This document shows, piece after piece, positions 45,949 through 55,606 of a DNA stretch of 64,000 bases. The stretch is from Alteromonas mediterranea DE (lineage in GTDB: Bacteria; Pseudomonadota; Gammaproteobacteria; Enterobacterales; Alteromonadaceae). The stretch lies in NCBI RefSeq assembly GCF_000020585.3, contig NC_011138.3, positions 2,213,136 to 2,277,135 on the forward strand, in the 5' to 3' direction. Both the position numbers and the translations under genes were made by a program. Under the pieces are notes generated by a model, which saw only the letters and a program-made list of their open reading frames with translations, ran no database searches and was not told the DNA's origin. How positions within the stretch are numbered: the stretch's first letter is position 1; each line of letters begins with the position of its first letter.

Positions 45949-45988
45949 GTGTCTATAAATTATTAAAACAATAATAAAGGGAAATAAC

Positions 45989-47323
45989 ATGGCTATCAGA
46001 GGCGAATTTTCCTCTAGAATTGGGTTCGTGCTAGCAGCGGCAGGCTCGGCAGTTGGACTCGGCAATATCTGGGGTTTTCCCACCAAGGTAGCGAGTAACG
46101 GTGGTGCAGCGTTTGTCCTCGTCTACTTACTTCTCGCATTCGTACTTGCATACCCCGTTCTAATGGCTGAGCTTATAATAGGGCGCAGCTCACGTTCTAA
46201 CATGGTTGATGCCTTAGGCAAAATATCCGGTAACTTCATTGGTAGAGCAACTGGTATATGGGGCTGTATTACAGTTTCACTTATTCTTGCTTTTTATGCC
46301 ATTGTTGGCGGTTGGATGCTGGTTTACTTCGCTGACTCGGCAGTCAATATAGTCGGGCTATCTAGCGCAAGTGACTGGCTGCTTACCTCTTCGGTTACGC
46401 GTAACATTTTATTTTGCTTTCTTTTCATGAGCTTAACCGCATTTATTGTTGTCGGTGGGGTAAAAGCAGGTATAGAGAAGTGGTCGGTTCGACTAATGCC
46501 CACCTTGGTTATTCTCATTCTTGCGTTGATTGTATATGTAAGTTTGCAACCCGGTGCTTCAGAAGGCTGGGCGGCCTATTTAGTGCCCGACTTTTCACGC
46601 GTGTTAGACCCAGAGTTACTTATCAACGCCATGGGGCAGGCGTTCTTTTCCATGTCCTTAGGCGTGGGCACTATGTTGGTTTACGGCTCGTATTTAAGCA
46701 AAAAAGAAAACTTACCCACCATTGGTGCATCTGTAGCCTTGGTTGATATTGGCGTGGCAGTTATTGCAGGTATGCTAATTATTCCCGCTATGTACGTCGC
46801 TTTAAATAACGGTGTGGAAATCTTTACGCCAGAAGGTGCGTTAATTCAAGGTGACTCACTTATTTTCAAGGTACTGCCTGCCTTATTCGAAACCATTGGC
46901 ACTGTCGGTCTGTTTGTAGCCTTTACGTTTTTTGCACTCATGGCCATTGCTGCGGTCACGTCGTCAATATCGATGCTAGAAGTCCCGGTCGCCTATATGG
47001 TGGAAAGCAAAGGCTTAAAACGCAAAAAAGCCGTGTTGCTGATGGCCACCATTATCTTCATTTTAAGCTGCGTCATTATTCTTAATTTTGAATTGCTGTT
47101 TGGCTTTGTTATTGCGCTTACCACCGAGTACAGCCAACCCTTACTAGGGTTAGCGCTTTGCATATTTGCAGGGTGGGTATGGAGACGAGACGCAATATTA
47201 GAAGAACTAAAGCAAGGCGATCAGTTTGCTGAGCACAGCATCTTTTGGAAAATCTGGCCGTGGTATGTGCGCTTTGTTTGCCCAGTAATCATAGCGTTGA
47301 TGTTCTATCGCTCGGTGTTTTAA
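45989..47323 (+). CDS. Sodium-dependent amino-acid-type transporter (NSS family)
   Basis: This 444-residue membrane protein starts with 'FSSRIGFVLAAAGSAVGLGNIWGFPTKVASNGGAAFVLVYLL', the first helix of NSS/SNF transporters with its unwound sodium and substrate site. It has about 11-12 hydrophobic segments and 'QAFFSMSLGVGTMLVYGSY' in helix 6. It imports an amino acid or similar solute with sodium. It is followed by an NhaC antiporter on the same strand, so both work with the sodium gradient of a marine cell. Confidence 0.92.
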   Translation: MAIRGEFSSRIGFVLAAAGSAVGLGNIWGFPTKVASNGGAAFVLVYLLLAFVLAYPVLMAELIIGRSSRSNMVDALGKISGNFIGRATGIWGCITVSLILAFYAIVGGWMLVYFADSAVNIVGLSSASDWLLTSSVTRNILFCFLFMSLTAFIVVGGVKAGIEKWSVRLMPTLVILILALIVYVSLQPGASEGWAAYLVPDFSRVLDPELLINAMGQAFFSMSLGVGTMLVYGSYLSKKENLPTIGASVALVDIGVAVIAGMLIIPAMYVALNNGVEIFTPEGALIQGDSLIFKVLPALFETIGTVGLFVAFTFFALMAIAAVTSSISMLEVPVAYMVESKGLKRKKAVLLMATIIFILSCVIILNFELLFGFVIALTTEYSQPLLGLALCIFAGWVWRRDAILEELKQGDQFAEHSIFWKIWPWYVRFVCPVIIALMFYRSVF

Positions 47324-47394
47324 CCCTCGGTGTACAATGAATTCAACACGCGTAGCCCGTTGTAAATACAATAATAAGGTTTTTAAAAACGACA

Positions 47395-48870
47395 ATGACG
47401 AATAAAGAATTAAAAACGCCGTCACTTCTCGATGCACTTCTTCCTATACTTGCTCTTATAGTAATGATGGGAAGCGCAGTGTACCTTTTCGCTGATAACT
47501 CGTCTTACGGCCCGAACCAAATTGCACTTCTTCTCGCTATGGGTTTAGCTGCTATTATTGGCATGAAAAATGGCTATAGCTGGAAAACGATAGAAAAGGG
47601 CATTGTTGACGGTATTTCTATGTCCCTAGGTGCCTGCTTAATTCTTCTTGCTGTTGGGTCACTTATCGGTACTTGGATGCTAGCGGGTACGGTTCCAACC
47701 CTAATATATTTTGGTTTAGAGTTACTTAACCCCTCTTTTTTCTATGCCGCAGCATGTTTAATTTGTGCCGTTGTAGCGATGAGTATTGGAAGTTCTTGGA
47801 CTACCGCAGCTACCGTCGGTGTCGCGCTAATGGGCGTATCCGCAGGTATGGAAATGTCAGCGGCGATAACCGCAGGCGCAGTGGTTTCTGGTGCGTATTT
47901 CGGCGACAAGATTTCTCCGTTGTCAGAAACAACAAACTTAGCACCCGCAGTAGCTGGAACCGATTTGTTTGAACATATTCGCTATATGCTTTGGACTACT
48001 ATCCCAAGCTTTGTTATCGCGCTTATTTTATTTACCATCTTAGGATTCAGTGAAGTAGGCGAAGCTAAGGCAGAGCGCATTGAACAAATGCAGCAGCTTT
48101 TAAATGCCTCCTTCGACCTAGGTTGGCACCTGCTTATTCCGTTGGTTGTATTGCTTACACTTGCCATTAAAAAAATGCCTGCGTTTCCTGCGGTATTTAT
48201 CGGTGCGCTGTTAGGCGGTGTTTGGGCAGTGGTATTTCAGTGGGATGTAGTAATGTCTATGGCAAGCAGCGACGACTCAGCCAATGTTGGCGCACTAAAA
48301 GTCGTGTGGACGGCGCTTTTTGACGGCGTAAGCTTTTCTACACCCGACGAGAACTTAAATAGCTTGCTGTCTCGCGGTGGTATGTCATCCATGCTTAATA
48401 CTATTTGGCTAATCATTTGCGCAATGTCTTTTGGCGCAGTACTTGAACGGGTTGGCCTACTTAAACGCGCGGTATCTGCTATTTTACTTGGCGCAAAATC
48501 GGCGGGCGATATGGTCAGCCGTACTATTCTTACTTGTTTTGGTACAAACCTTGTTACTGCTGACCAGTATATATCTATTGTTATGCCAGGGCGTATGTAC
48601 AAAGAAGAGTTTAAAAAGCGTGGTTTAGATCAACTCAACTTGTCTCGTAGCCTTGAAGATGGCGGCACGCTTACCTCTCCACTTATTCCATGGAACACGT
48701 GTGGTGCTTATATGCACAGCGTATTGCTTGTGAATCCGTTTGACTACGTGTTTTATGCTTTCTTTAACGTTATCAATCCGATCCTTGCTATTATCTATGC
48801 GTATTTAGGTATTAAGATTTTACGAATCACACCACCTACGGTTGAAGTAAACAGTAAAGAAACCGTTTAA
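47395..48870 (+). CDS. Na+/H+ antiporter, NhaC family
   Basis: This 491-residue protein has about 11 membrane segments, with 'SIGSSWTTAATVGVALMGVSAGM', 'SGAYFGDKISPLSETTNLAPAVAGTDLFEHIRYMLWTTIPSF' and 'EDGGTLTSPLIPWNTCGAYM', hallmarks of NhaC. It exports sodium in exchange for protons or, in some relatives, exchanges malate and lactate. It begins 71 bases after the NSS gene. Confidence 0.93.
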   Translation: MTNKELKTPSLLDALLPILALIVMMGSAVYLFADNSSYGPNQIALLLAMGLAAIIGMKNGYSWKTIEKGIVDGISMSLGACLILLAVGSLIGTWMLAGTVPTLIYFGLELLNPSFFYAAACLICAVVAMSIGSSWTTAATVGVALMGVSAGMEMSAAITAGAVVSGAYFGDKISPLSETTNLAPAVAGTDLFEHIRYMLWTTIPSFVIALILFTILGFSEVGEAKAERIEQMQQLLNASFDLGWHLLIPLVVLLTLAIKKMPAFPAVFIGALLGGVWAVVFQWDVVMSMASSDDSANVGALKVVWTALFDGVSFSTPDENLNSLLSRGGMSSMLNTIWLIICAMSFGAVLERVGLLKRAVSAILLGAKSAGDMVSRTILTCFGTNLVTADQYISIVMPGRMYKEEFKKRGLDQLNLSRSLEDGGTLTSPLIPWNTCGAYMHSVLLVNPFDYVFYAFFNVINPILAIIYAYLGIKILRITPPTVEVNSKETV

Positions 48871-48916
48871 AAAAACGTTCCATTACATCCACGTAGGCTT
48901 TCTTTTAGGAGGATCT

Positions 48917-51526
48917 ATGTCAGTTCAAGCTAAACGCCGGGCGGATTATCAGCCGCCCGCTTTTTCAATAGCGACAGTTGACCTACACATTACGCTTCAC
49001 CCAACCGAAACTAAGGTTGTTAGTACCCTTGCCATCGCGCGTAACGGCGCGCACAACGCTCCCTTAGTGCTAGATGGGGACGGACTAGAGCTTAATGCCA
49101 TAGCCGTTAATGGCGAAGCTTTATCTGAAGAATTTTACACCCTTGGTGACAATACGCTAAGTATTAACAGCGAACTCGATACGTTTGAGTTAGTCATTAC
49201 GACAACTATTGCTCCTGAGCACAATAAAGCACTCGAGGGCTTGTACCTTTCAGGCGGCGCATATTGCACACAATGTGAGGCTGAAGGCTTTCGTCGTATT
49301 ACGTATTTTATGGACCGCCCAGACGTCTTGTCAGTTTATACGGTTACTGTAGTAGCTGATAAATCTATTCCTATGCTGCTAGCCAACGGTAACCCAGTTG
49401 ACAAAGGAGATATTGGAGCGAGCAGCCACTTTGTTAAATGGCACGACCCCCACCCAAAACCTTGTTACCTTTTTGCGCTTGTTGCCGGTGATTTTGATTT
49501 ACTTACCGATAGTTATACGACAAGCAGTGGTAAAGAAGTCGCCCTTGAGCTTTATGTTGATAAAGGTAAAAAGTCTCAAGGAGTGTTCGCCTTAGAATCA
49601 TTGAAACGGGCGATGAAGTGGGATGAAGACGTCTTTGGCCTAGAATACGACCTTGATATCTACATGATAGTGGCCGTCGACTTCTTTAATATGGGGGCAA
49701 TGGAGAACAAAGGGCTTAATGTTTTTAATAGCAAATTTGTTCTGGCCGACCAAGAAAGCGCGACAGACGATGATTTTTTCAATGTAGAATCTGTGATTGC
49801 ACACGAATACTTCCATAATTGGACAGGCAACCGCGTCACCTGCAGAGATTGGTTTCAGCTAAGTCTTAAAGAGGGGCTAACGGTATTTAGAGACCAGCAG
49901 TTCAGTGCTGATATGACATCAGCGCTTAGTAATCGCATTAAACATGTGCGGGTCATGCGAGAGCACCAATTTGCTGAAGACGCCAGCGCAATGAGTCATC
50001 CTATCCGCCCCGAAGAAGTGATTGAAATGAATAACTTCTATACGGTTACGGTATACGATAAAGGCGCTGAGGTGATCCGTATGTTCCATACGCTTTTAGG
50101 CCCAGATGGCTTTAGGCGTGGAATGGATGAGTACTTTAAACGCCATGATGGGCAAGCGGTAACATGTGACGACTTTATTTCAGCTATGCAGTCTGCTACT
50201 GATTTAGATTTAACCCAGTTTGCACGTTGGTACAGTCAGTCCGGAACACCGGTTATCTCTGTCGAGCATAAAATTCAAAACGATGACAATGATGACGTTA
50301 TCCATACGTTTACCTTGTCACAACATACGCCCGCCACGTCTGATCAAAGTGAAAAGGAATCGCTGTATATTCCGGTAAACATTGAAATTATTGATGATGA
50401 AGGAAATACATACACTGATAATGAGTCGATGATTCAAAATGGCATGGTAATTTTGAATGCGCCCTCGATGAGTTTTACCGTAAATGCCGAAAATGCTTCA
50501 TTAACGCCTGTGGTGTTGGGTAATTTTTCTGCGCCGGCTAAAGTCGAAAACCCACTTGATACAGCATCACTGCTCACTATCTTTAAGTATGCCAAAGACC
50601 CGTTTAATCGTTGGGATGCAATGCAGACCCTATACGACCGCTGTATTAAACAGATTGAAGATGCACCAGGCTGTGCGATTAGCAATGATATTTGGGAAGG
50701 CATCAAGCAAGCAATTGCACAAGAGCAAAGTAATCTTGAGTTGTTAGGTGAGTGCTTAGTTACCCCGTCATTTGAAACCTTGTGTCAAAGCCGCAGTAAC
50801 ATTAACGTTTCTGCACTTTCGAAAGCGCGAAAAGCATTTTGTGATCAATTTGCACAAGCGCTTGAGCAAGAATTATTGCAAGTATTTAACAACATAGATG
50901 CAGCATCATACAGTTACACGCAAGACGCAGTAAACCAACGTCGCTGCAAGAATGTGGTGCTTGCACACTTAGCACGGTTACCTCAACATGAAGGCGCTAT
51001 TGTCGCGCAGTTTGATGCTGCAGATAACATGACCGATACACTAGGGGCTCTAAGAAGCGCTCAACATTGTAATTCCGCGACATTTGATACCCTAATGGCA
51101 CGATTTGAAGCAACGTGGAATCACGACCCACTGGTATTAGACAAGTGGTTTGCGCTTCACGCTACGCAAAATCGTGACGATATTTTTGCCACTATTACCA
51201 TGCTTTGTGAACACCCGCAGTTCGCAATGAGTAACCCGAATCGCGTACGTTCTGTTATTGGAAGTTTTGCTTTTTATAACAGCGAAAGGTTCCATGCATT
51301 AGATGGCAGTGGGTATAAGTTTGTTACCGACTATTTGCTTAAGCTCGATGCAGTTAACCCGCAAGTAGCAGCGCGAATTGTAACACCACTAACGCAGTGG
51401 CAAGGGTTTGCAAACGAACATCAAGTATTGATGAAACAGCAGCTTGGGCGTTTATTAAATCATAAAGGCTTAAGTAAAGACGTGTTCGAAAAAGTAAGTA
51501 AAAGCCTTGCTTATGACAAGCATTAG
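48917..51526 (+). CDS. pepN: Aminopeptidase N
   Basis: This 869-residue M1 metalloprotease has GAMEN (exopeptidase motif), the zinc motif HEYFHNW with the downstream Glu in LKEGLTVFRDQQF, and the C-terminal DUF3458 Ig-like and helical domains of the E. coli-type enzyme. It removes N-terminal residues from peptides in the cytoplasm. A clear aggagg site lies before the ATG. The stop overlaps the DUF2835 start by 14 bases. Confidence 0.95.
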   Translation: MSVQAKRRADYQPPAFSIATVDLHITLHPTETKVVSTLAIARNGAHNAPLVLDGDGLELNAIAVNGEALSEEFYTLGDNTLSINSELDTFELVITTTIAPEHNKALEGLYLSGGAYCTQCEAEGFRRITYFMDRPDVLSVYTVTVVADKSIPMLLANGNPVDKGDIGASSHFVKWHDPHPKPCYLFALVAGDFDLLTDSYTTSSGKEVALELYVDKGKKSQGVFALESLKRAMKWDEDVFGLEYDLDIYMIVAVDFFNMGAMENKGLNVFNSKFVLADQESATDDDFFNVESVIAHEYFHNWTGNRVTCRDWFQLSLKEGLTVFRDQQFSADMTSALSNRIKHVRVMREHQFAEDASAMSHPIRPEEVIEMNNFYTVTVYDKGAEVIRMFHTLLGPDGFRRGMDEYFKRHDGQAVTCDDFISAMQSATDLDLTQFARWYSQSGTPVISVEHKIQNDDNDDVIHTFTLSQHTPATSDQSEKESLYIPVNIEIIDDEGNTYTDNESMIQNGMVILNAPSMSFTVNAENASLTPVVLGNFSAPAKVENPLDTASLLTIFKYAKDPFNRWDAMQTLYDRCIKQIEDAPGCAISNDIWEGIKQAIAQEQSNLELLGECLVTPSFETLCQSRSNINVSALSKARKAFCDQFAQALEQELLQVFNNIDAASYSYTQDAVNQRRCKNVVLAHLARLPQHEGAIVAQFDAADNMTDTLGALRSAQHCNSATFDTLMARFEATWNHDPLVLDKWFALHATQNRDDIFATITMLCEHPQFAMSNPNRVRSVIGSFAFYNSERFHALDGSGYKFVTDYLLKLDAVNPQVAARIVTPLTQWQGFANEHQVLMKQQLGRLLNHKGLSKDVFEKVSKSLAYDKH

Positions 51527-51755
51527 CCAAACTGACTCGGTTTTTTACTTTTCAATAAATGCACCTTACAAGCAATGTGAGGTGCTTTATGTTCCATCTA
51601 TGCCAGATGTGGTCATGGTCAGTGAATCAGGCCTAAGCGTCCAGGTACCGACCAACAGGCTCAGGCAATTTGTTACGTCTGATGGTATTAAAGGTCGTTT
51701 TAGGATGATTATTGATGCCAACAAAAAAATAAAATCCTTTGAAAGGCTCGCATAG
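51513..51755 (+). CDS. DUF2835 family protein
   Basis: This 80-residue protein has the DUF2835 pattern: 'VFYFSINAPYKQCEVLYV', 'VQVPTNRLRQFVTSDGIKGRFRMIIDANKKIKSFERL'. I place the start at ATG 51513 rather than TTG 51507. It overlaps the end of pepN, as is common for this pair in related bacteria. Function unknown; probably a small single-domain protein of the PilZ-like size class. Confidence 0.82.
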   Translation: MTSISQTDSVFYFSINAPYKQCEVLYVPSMPDVVMVSESGLSVQVPTNRLRQFVTSDGIKGRFRMIIDANKKIKSFERLA

Positions 51756-52087
51756 AGCTTTTTTGTACGCGAAGAATTACTCTTTGGTATACGAGCTTTC
51801 ACCACTCCCATACATAACACTTATGCGCTTTCTTTTGTCAATGAGCGTTCCAAAATACTAAACGCAACAGTTTCGCAATATTTCTGTACATTTTTTCTGC
51901 AAGTTTATAAATGCCCTTTATATTCACAATAAAGCAATAACTATTTGATACGACTAATGTTGTAAATTTTGTTAACTGGTAGGATTAGTTCTTGCGGTTG
52001 TGGCAAAATGATGTAATGATTTTGTTAATCGTTATGGTTGGTCATGATGTCACGTATTAAGTCACATCGACTTGGGAGTATAAAAAT
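51756..52087. other. Intergenic region upstream of the DUF1302 cassette
   Basis: AT-rich, about 330 bases. It contains two copies of 'ttttgttaa' (about 51967-51975 and 52019-52027) that might bind a regulator. No gene, terminator or sigma-54 site could be supported. Confidence 0.35.
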
Positions 52088-54148
52088 ATGAAAAACGGGC
52101 CTAGCGCTTTTAAGATATCACCGGTAGCAGCGGGAGTTCTCTCACTGTTAGGTGCTGCTGCAGTACCTGTACACGCTGCAAATTGGCAGGTAGGTGATGT
52201 GAGTATATCTTTAGATTCAACATTTACCTTAGCTACTAGCATTCGAACTGAAGCACGAGATTACGACCTTATCGGTAACAGTAACCACCCTCAGTTCGAT
52301 TGGAGCGGTTATCACGCAGCATTCAATCCTTTATACCCAAGTGGCGATGTGTGGGGTTTAGCCGATGGTGCTTATTCTACTAATGGTGACCTTGGTAACC
52401 TTGCACACGATCCAGGTGACGCGTTTGCAACGCAAATTTCAGGTACACATGAATTAGATATTAACTTCGGCGATTACGGTTTCTTCGCCCGTGGTTTCTG
52501 GTTCTACGACTTTGAGCAAATGGACGGCGACCGTCCATACTCTAACCCAATAACGGGTAACCAATACGACTTGTGTCAAGACCCCGAAGCAGAAGACCTA
52601 CTGTGTACCGATGTACGTCTTTACGACGCATTCTTCTATGGCGATTGGTGGATTGGCGACAAACCATTTACGCTTCGTGTAGGCCGTCAGGTGATCAGTT
52701 GGGGTGAAAGTACATTCATCCAGCACGGTATTAATACAACGAACCCTGTTGATGTAACTCGCGCTCGTGCTCCAGGTGCAGAACTTAAAGAAGTATTCCT
52801 TCCAGTAGGGATGGTGTACGCGTCTTTAGGTTTGACTGACACAGTGAGTATTTCTGGTTATTACCAGTACGAATGGGAGCGCAGCTGGCTTCCTGTTTCT
52901 GGCAGCTACTTCGCGGGCAACGACTTTGCAGGTGAGGGCGGTCAACGCCAGAATATTCAATTAGGTTTTAGTGGTAACCCTGATATTGACCTAGATCATT
53001 TATTGACTGCATTGAATGGTTACGGTGATTTATTACGTTCAGGCGCTGATGCTGCAGATATATCTCAGGCTTATCTCGCTTATCCGACAAAAGTTGTCAT
53101 TCGTGGCTTCTCGGATGATGCGCATAATGATGCAGACGACCAAGGTCAATATGGCTTGCGCTTGACGTGGTTCGCTGAGAATTTGAATGAAACAGAGTTT
53201 AGTTTCTATCACATCAATTACCACAGCCAACGCCCGCTTATTTCAGGTAAGACATCAGACTTTACTGCTGAAGGTATTGGCGCAGATCTCGCGTTCCTAG
53301 CATCTAATACCGTTACTCGCGACAACATCACTGAACTGGGTGCATTTACACAGTCAGAGTTCTTCTACCCAGAAGATATCAAACTTTATGGTATGAGCTT
53401 TAACACTAATATCGGTACTACGGCTCTTGCGGGTGAATTTGCTTACCGCGTGGATGAGCCGCTTCAAATCGATGATGTTGAATTGCTTTACATGGGTATG
53501 CCAGAGCAGCTTGCGAATGCTGGGCTACGTCCTGATTTTGGAGGTATTTCACAGCTAAACAATATCGGAAGAGCAGTAGGTCCAGGCGAGATAGCGGAAG
53601 GTTATCTATTCTCTGATACATGGCAAATGCAGTTTACTGCCTCACACGTATTTGGCCCTAAATTTGGTTCTGACAACTTCGTACTTCTCGGTGAAGTAGG
53701 TTATGTAAACGTTGTTGATATGCCAGACCCAGACGTCATTCGTTTAAATGCACCGGGTACTGCTCGTACACCGTCGCTCGAACCAATTAACGGTAACTCT
53801 CGTGAAGGTCTACATATTGGGCTTTCAGACGGCCCAGAGACTAACCCGTTTGCAACTGACGACGCGTGGGGCTATCGCTTATTGGCGGTTGCTGACTACA
53901 ACTCAATATTCGCTGGCATGAACCTTCGTGTTCGCGGTACTTTCTCTCATGACGTTGAGGGTACTACGCCAGATCCATTATTCCTTTTCACAGAAGATGT
54001 TAAGTCTGCTGCACTTTCTTTCACGTTCGACTATTTAAGTAAATGGTCTGCAACGGCGTCTTACAGTGCGTTCTGGGGCGGCATTGGTACAACTAATGCG
54101 CTATCTGACAGAGACTTCATTTCATTTAACATCAAATACGCAATCTAA
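52088..54148 (+). CDS. DUF1302 outer-membrane protein
   Basis: This 686-residue protein has a signal peptide (cleaved near VHA-A) and a beta-strand-rich body with alternating hydrophobic residues and an aromatic C-terminal strand ending 'ISFNIKYAI', typical of an outer-membrane barrel. 'FTLRVGRQVISWGESTFIQHGINTTNPVDVTRARAPGAELKE' is the DUF1302 hallmark. Such proteins are regularly encoded beside DUF1329, YCF48-like and MMPL genes, probably as the outer-membrane part of a transport route for a hydrophobic compound. It heads a four-gene cluster. Confidence 0.88.
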   Translation: MKNGPSAFKISPVAAGVLSLLGAAAVPVHAANWQVGDVSISLDSTFTLATSIRTEARDYDLIGNSNHPQFDWSGYHAAFNPLYPSGDVWGLADGAYSTNGDLGNLAHDPGDAFATQISGTHELDINFGDYGFFARGFWFYDFEQMDGDRPYSNPITGNQYDLCQDPEAEDLLCTDVRLYDAFFYGDWWIGDKPFTLRVGRQVISWGESTFIQHGINTTNPVDVTRARAPGAELKEVFLPVGMVYASLGLTDTVSISGYYQYEWERSWLPVSGSYFAGNDFAGEGGQRQNIQLGFSGNPDIDLDHLLTALNGYGDLLRSGADAADISQAYLAYPTKVVIRGFSDDAHNDADDQGQYGLRLTWFAENLNETEFSFYHINYHSQRPLISGKTSDFTAEGIGADLAFLASNTVTRDNITELGAFTQSEFFYPEDIKLYGMSFNTNIGTTALAGEFAYRVDEPLQIDDVELLYMGMPEQLANAGLRPDFGGISQLNNIGRAVGPGEIAEGYLFSDTWQMQFTASHVFGPKFGSDNFVLLGEVGYVNVVDMPDPDVIRLNAPGTARTPSLEPINGNSREGLHIGLSDGPETNPFATDDAWGYRLLAVADYNSIFAGMNLRVRGTFSHDVEGTTPDPLFLFTEDVKSAALSFTFDYLSKWSATASYSAFWGGIGTTNALSDRDFISFNIKYAI

Positions 54149-54159
54149 GAGTGGTTTTT

Positions 54160-55527
54160 ATGATTAGAAAAGTAGGAATTATTGCAGCTGCCTTGTCACT
54201 GGCTTTATCTGGTGCAAGCGCTATGGCTAAAGTGTCTGAAGCAGACGCAAACAAATTAGGTAACGAACTTACGCCGCTTGGCGCAGAAAAAGCGGGTAAT
54301 GCTGATGGCAGTATCCCTGCTTGGACTGGCGGTATTACCTCAGCACCGGCTGGTTACACAGTAGGTGATCATCACCCTGACCCATACCCAGAAGATAAGG
54401 TGCTTTTTGAGATAACCGCACAAAACTACAAAGAGTATGCGGACTTCTTATCTGAAGGCCAGAAAAAACTGTTTGAAGCGTATCCAGAAACGTTCCGCAT
54501 GCCGGTTTACCCAACCCGTCGTTCTGCGTCGAACCCTCAGGCGATTTATGATGCAACTAAGGTAAACGCAACACGCGCTGAATTGCTTGACGATGGTAAC
54601 GGCATTAAGGGTGCAGTATTGGGTATTCCATTCCCTGTACCACAAAATGGCTTAGAAGCGATATGGAACCATATTCTTCGTTATCGCGGAGCAGCGGTTC
54701 AGCGTAACGGTGGACAAGCAGCAGTTACTACCGGTGGTGATTACAACGTAATCGGTTTTGATGAGCAGTTGCTTATTAAATATGCAGAAGAAGACGCGAC
54801 GCCAGAGAAGCTTACAGAAGACAACATTTTGTTTATGTTTAAGCAAAAGGTAACTAAACCAGCACGTTTGGCAGGGACAGCGTTGCTTGTACACGAAACG
54901 GTTGACCAAGTTAAAGAGCCGCGTAAAGCGTGGACGTATAACACCGGTCAGCGTCGTGTTCGCCTAGCACCTAATATCGCCTACGACACGCCAGGAACAG
55001 CGGCTGATGGCCTACGTACTACCGATGATTTTGATATGTTTAACGGCTCTCCAAACCGTTATGACTGGAACCTCGTTGGTAAGAAAGAAATGTATGTTGC
55101 GTATAACAACTATGCACTGCATTCAGATAGTGCTTCTTACGAAGATATTCTAAAGCCAAATCACGTTAACCCAGACCTTACACGTTGGGAAAAACACCGT
55201 GTATGGGTTGTTGAAGCAACGCTGAAAGAAGGTTTCCGTCACATTTATCAAAAACGTGTATTCTTCATTGATGAAGATAGCTGGCAAATTCAAGTTGCTG
55301 ATATGTATGATAATCGTGGCGAACTCTATCGAGTTGGTGTAGCTTATGGTGTGAACTACTATGAAGTTCCTACACAGTGGTCAACGCTAGATGCGTATTA
55401 CGATTTGAACTCTCGTCGTTACTTGGCCATTGGCCTTGATAACGAAGAGCAGATGTACGACTTCACCGTACGCCCCCGAGACGTAGAATTTACGCCTCAG
55501 GCGTTACGACGAGAAGGTATGCGCTAA
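54160..55527 (+). CDS. DUF1329 periplasmic protein
   Basis: This 455-residue protein has a signal peptide (MIRKVGIIAAALSLALSGASAMA). Hallmarks include 'LGNELTPLGAEKAGNADGSIPAWTGGI' and 'PFPVPQNGLEAIWNHILRYRG'. The fold is thought to be LolA-like, with a groove for a lipid or other hydrophobic ligand. The ATG at 54160 follows 'ctaagag' at a good distance; the GTG at 54151 is less likely. It is 11 bases after DUF1302 and thus in the same transcript. Confidence 0.88.
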   Translation: MIRKVGIIAAALSLALSGASAMAKVSEADANKLGNELTPLGAEKAGNADGSIPAWTGGITSAPAGYTVGDHHPDPYPEDKVLFEITAQNYKEYADFLSEGQKKLFEAYPETFRMPVYPTRRSASNPQAIYDATKVNATRAELLDDGNGIKGAVLGIPFPVPQNGLEAIWNHILRYRGAAVQRNGGQAAVTTGGDYNVIGFDEQLLIKYAEEDATPEKLTEDNILFMFKQKVTKPARLAGTALLVHETVDQVKEPRKAWTYNTGQRRVRLAPNIAYDTPGTAADGLRTTDDFDMFNGSPNRYDWNLVGKKEMYVAYNNYALHSDSASYEDILKPNHVNPDLTRWEKHRVWVVEATLKEGFRHIYQKRVFFIDEDSWQIQVADMYDNRGELYRVGVAYGVNYYEVPTQWSTLDAYYDLNSRRYLAIGLDNEEQMYDFTVRPRDVEFTPQALRREGMR

Positions 55528-55541
55528 TCGCCTTACACAAC

Positions 55542-55569
55542 AAACGGTTGGCAATGGCCAACCGTTTTT
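55542..55569 (+). terminator. Terminator-like hairpin between DUF1329 and the YCF48-like gene
   Basis: aaacggttggc/gccaaccgttt perfect 11-bp stem with an aatg loop and five T residues. It lies inside the cassette, so it may lower expression of the last two genes relative to the first two. Confidence 0.8.
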
Positions 55570-55606
55570 GTATGCAGACAATTATAAATAGGGGGAATGG
55601 TTAATT

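Noticed and set aside
46414..46746. Plus-strand frame of 110 codons
   Set aside because: Shadow of the NSS transporter in another frame, with no ribosome site or family resemblance.
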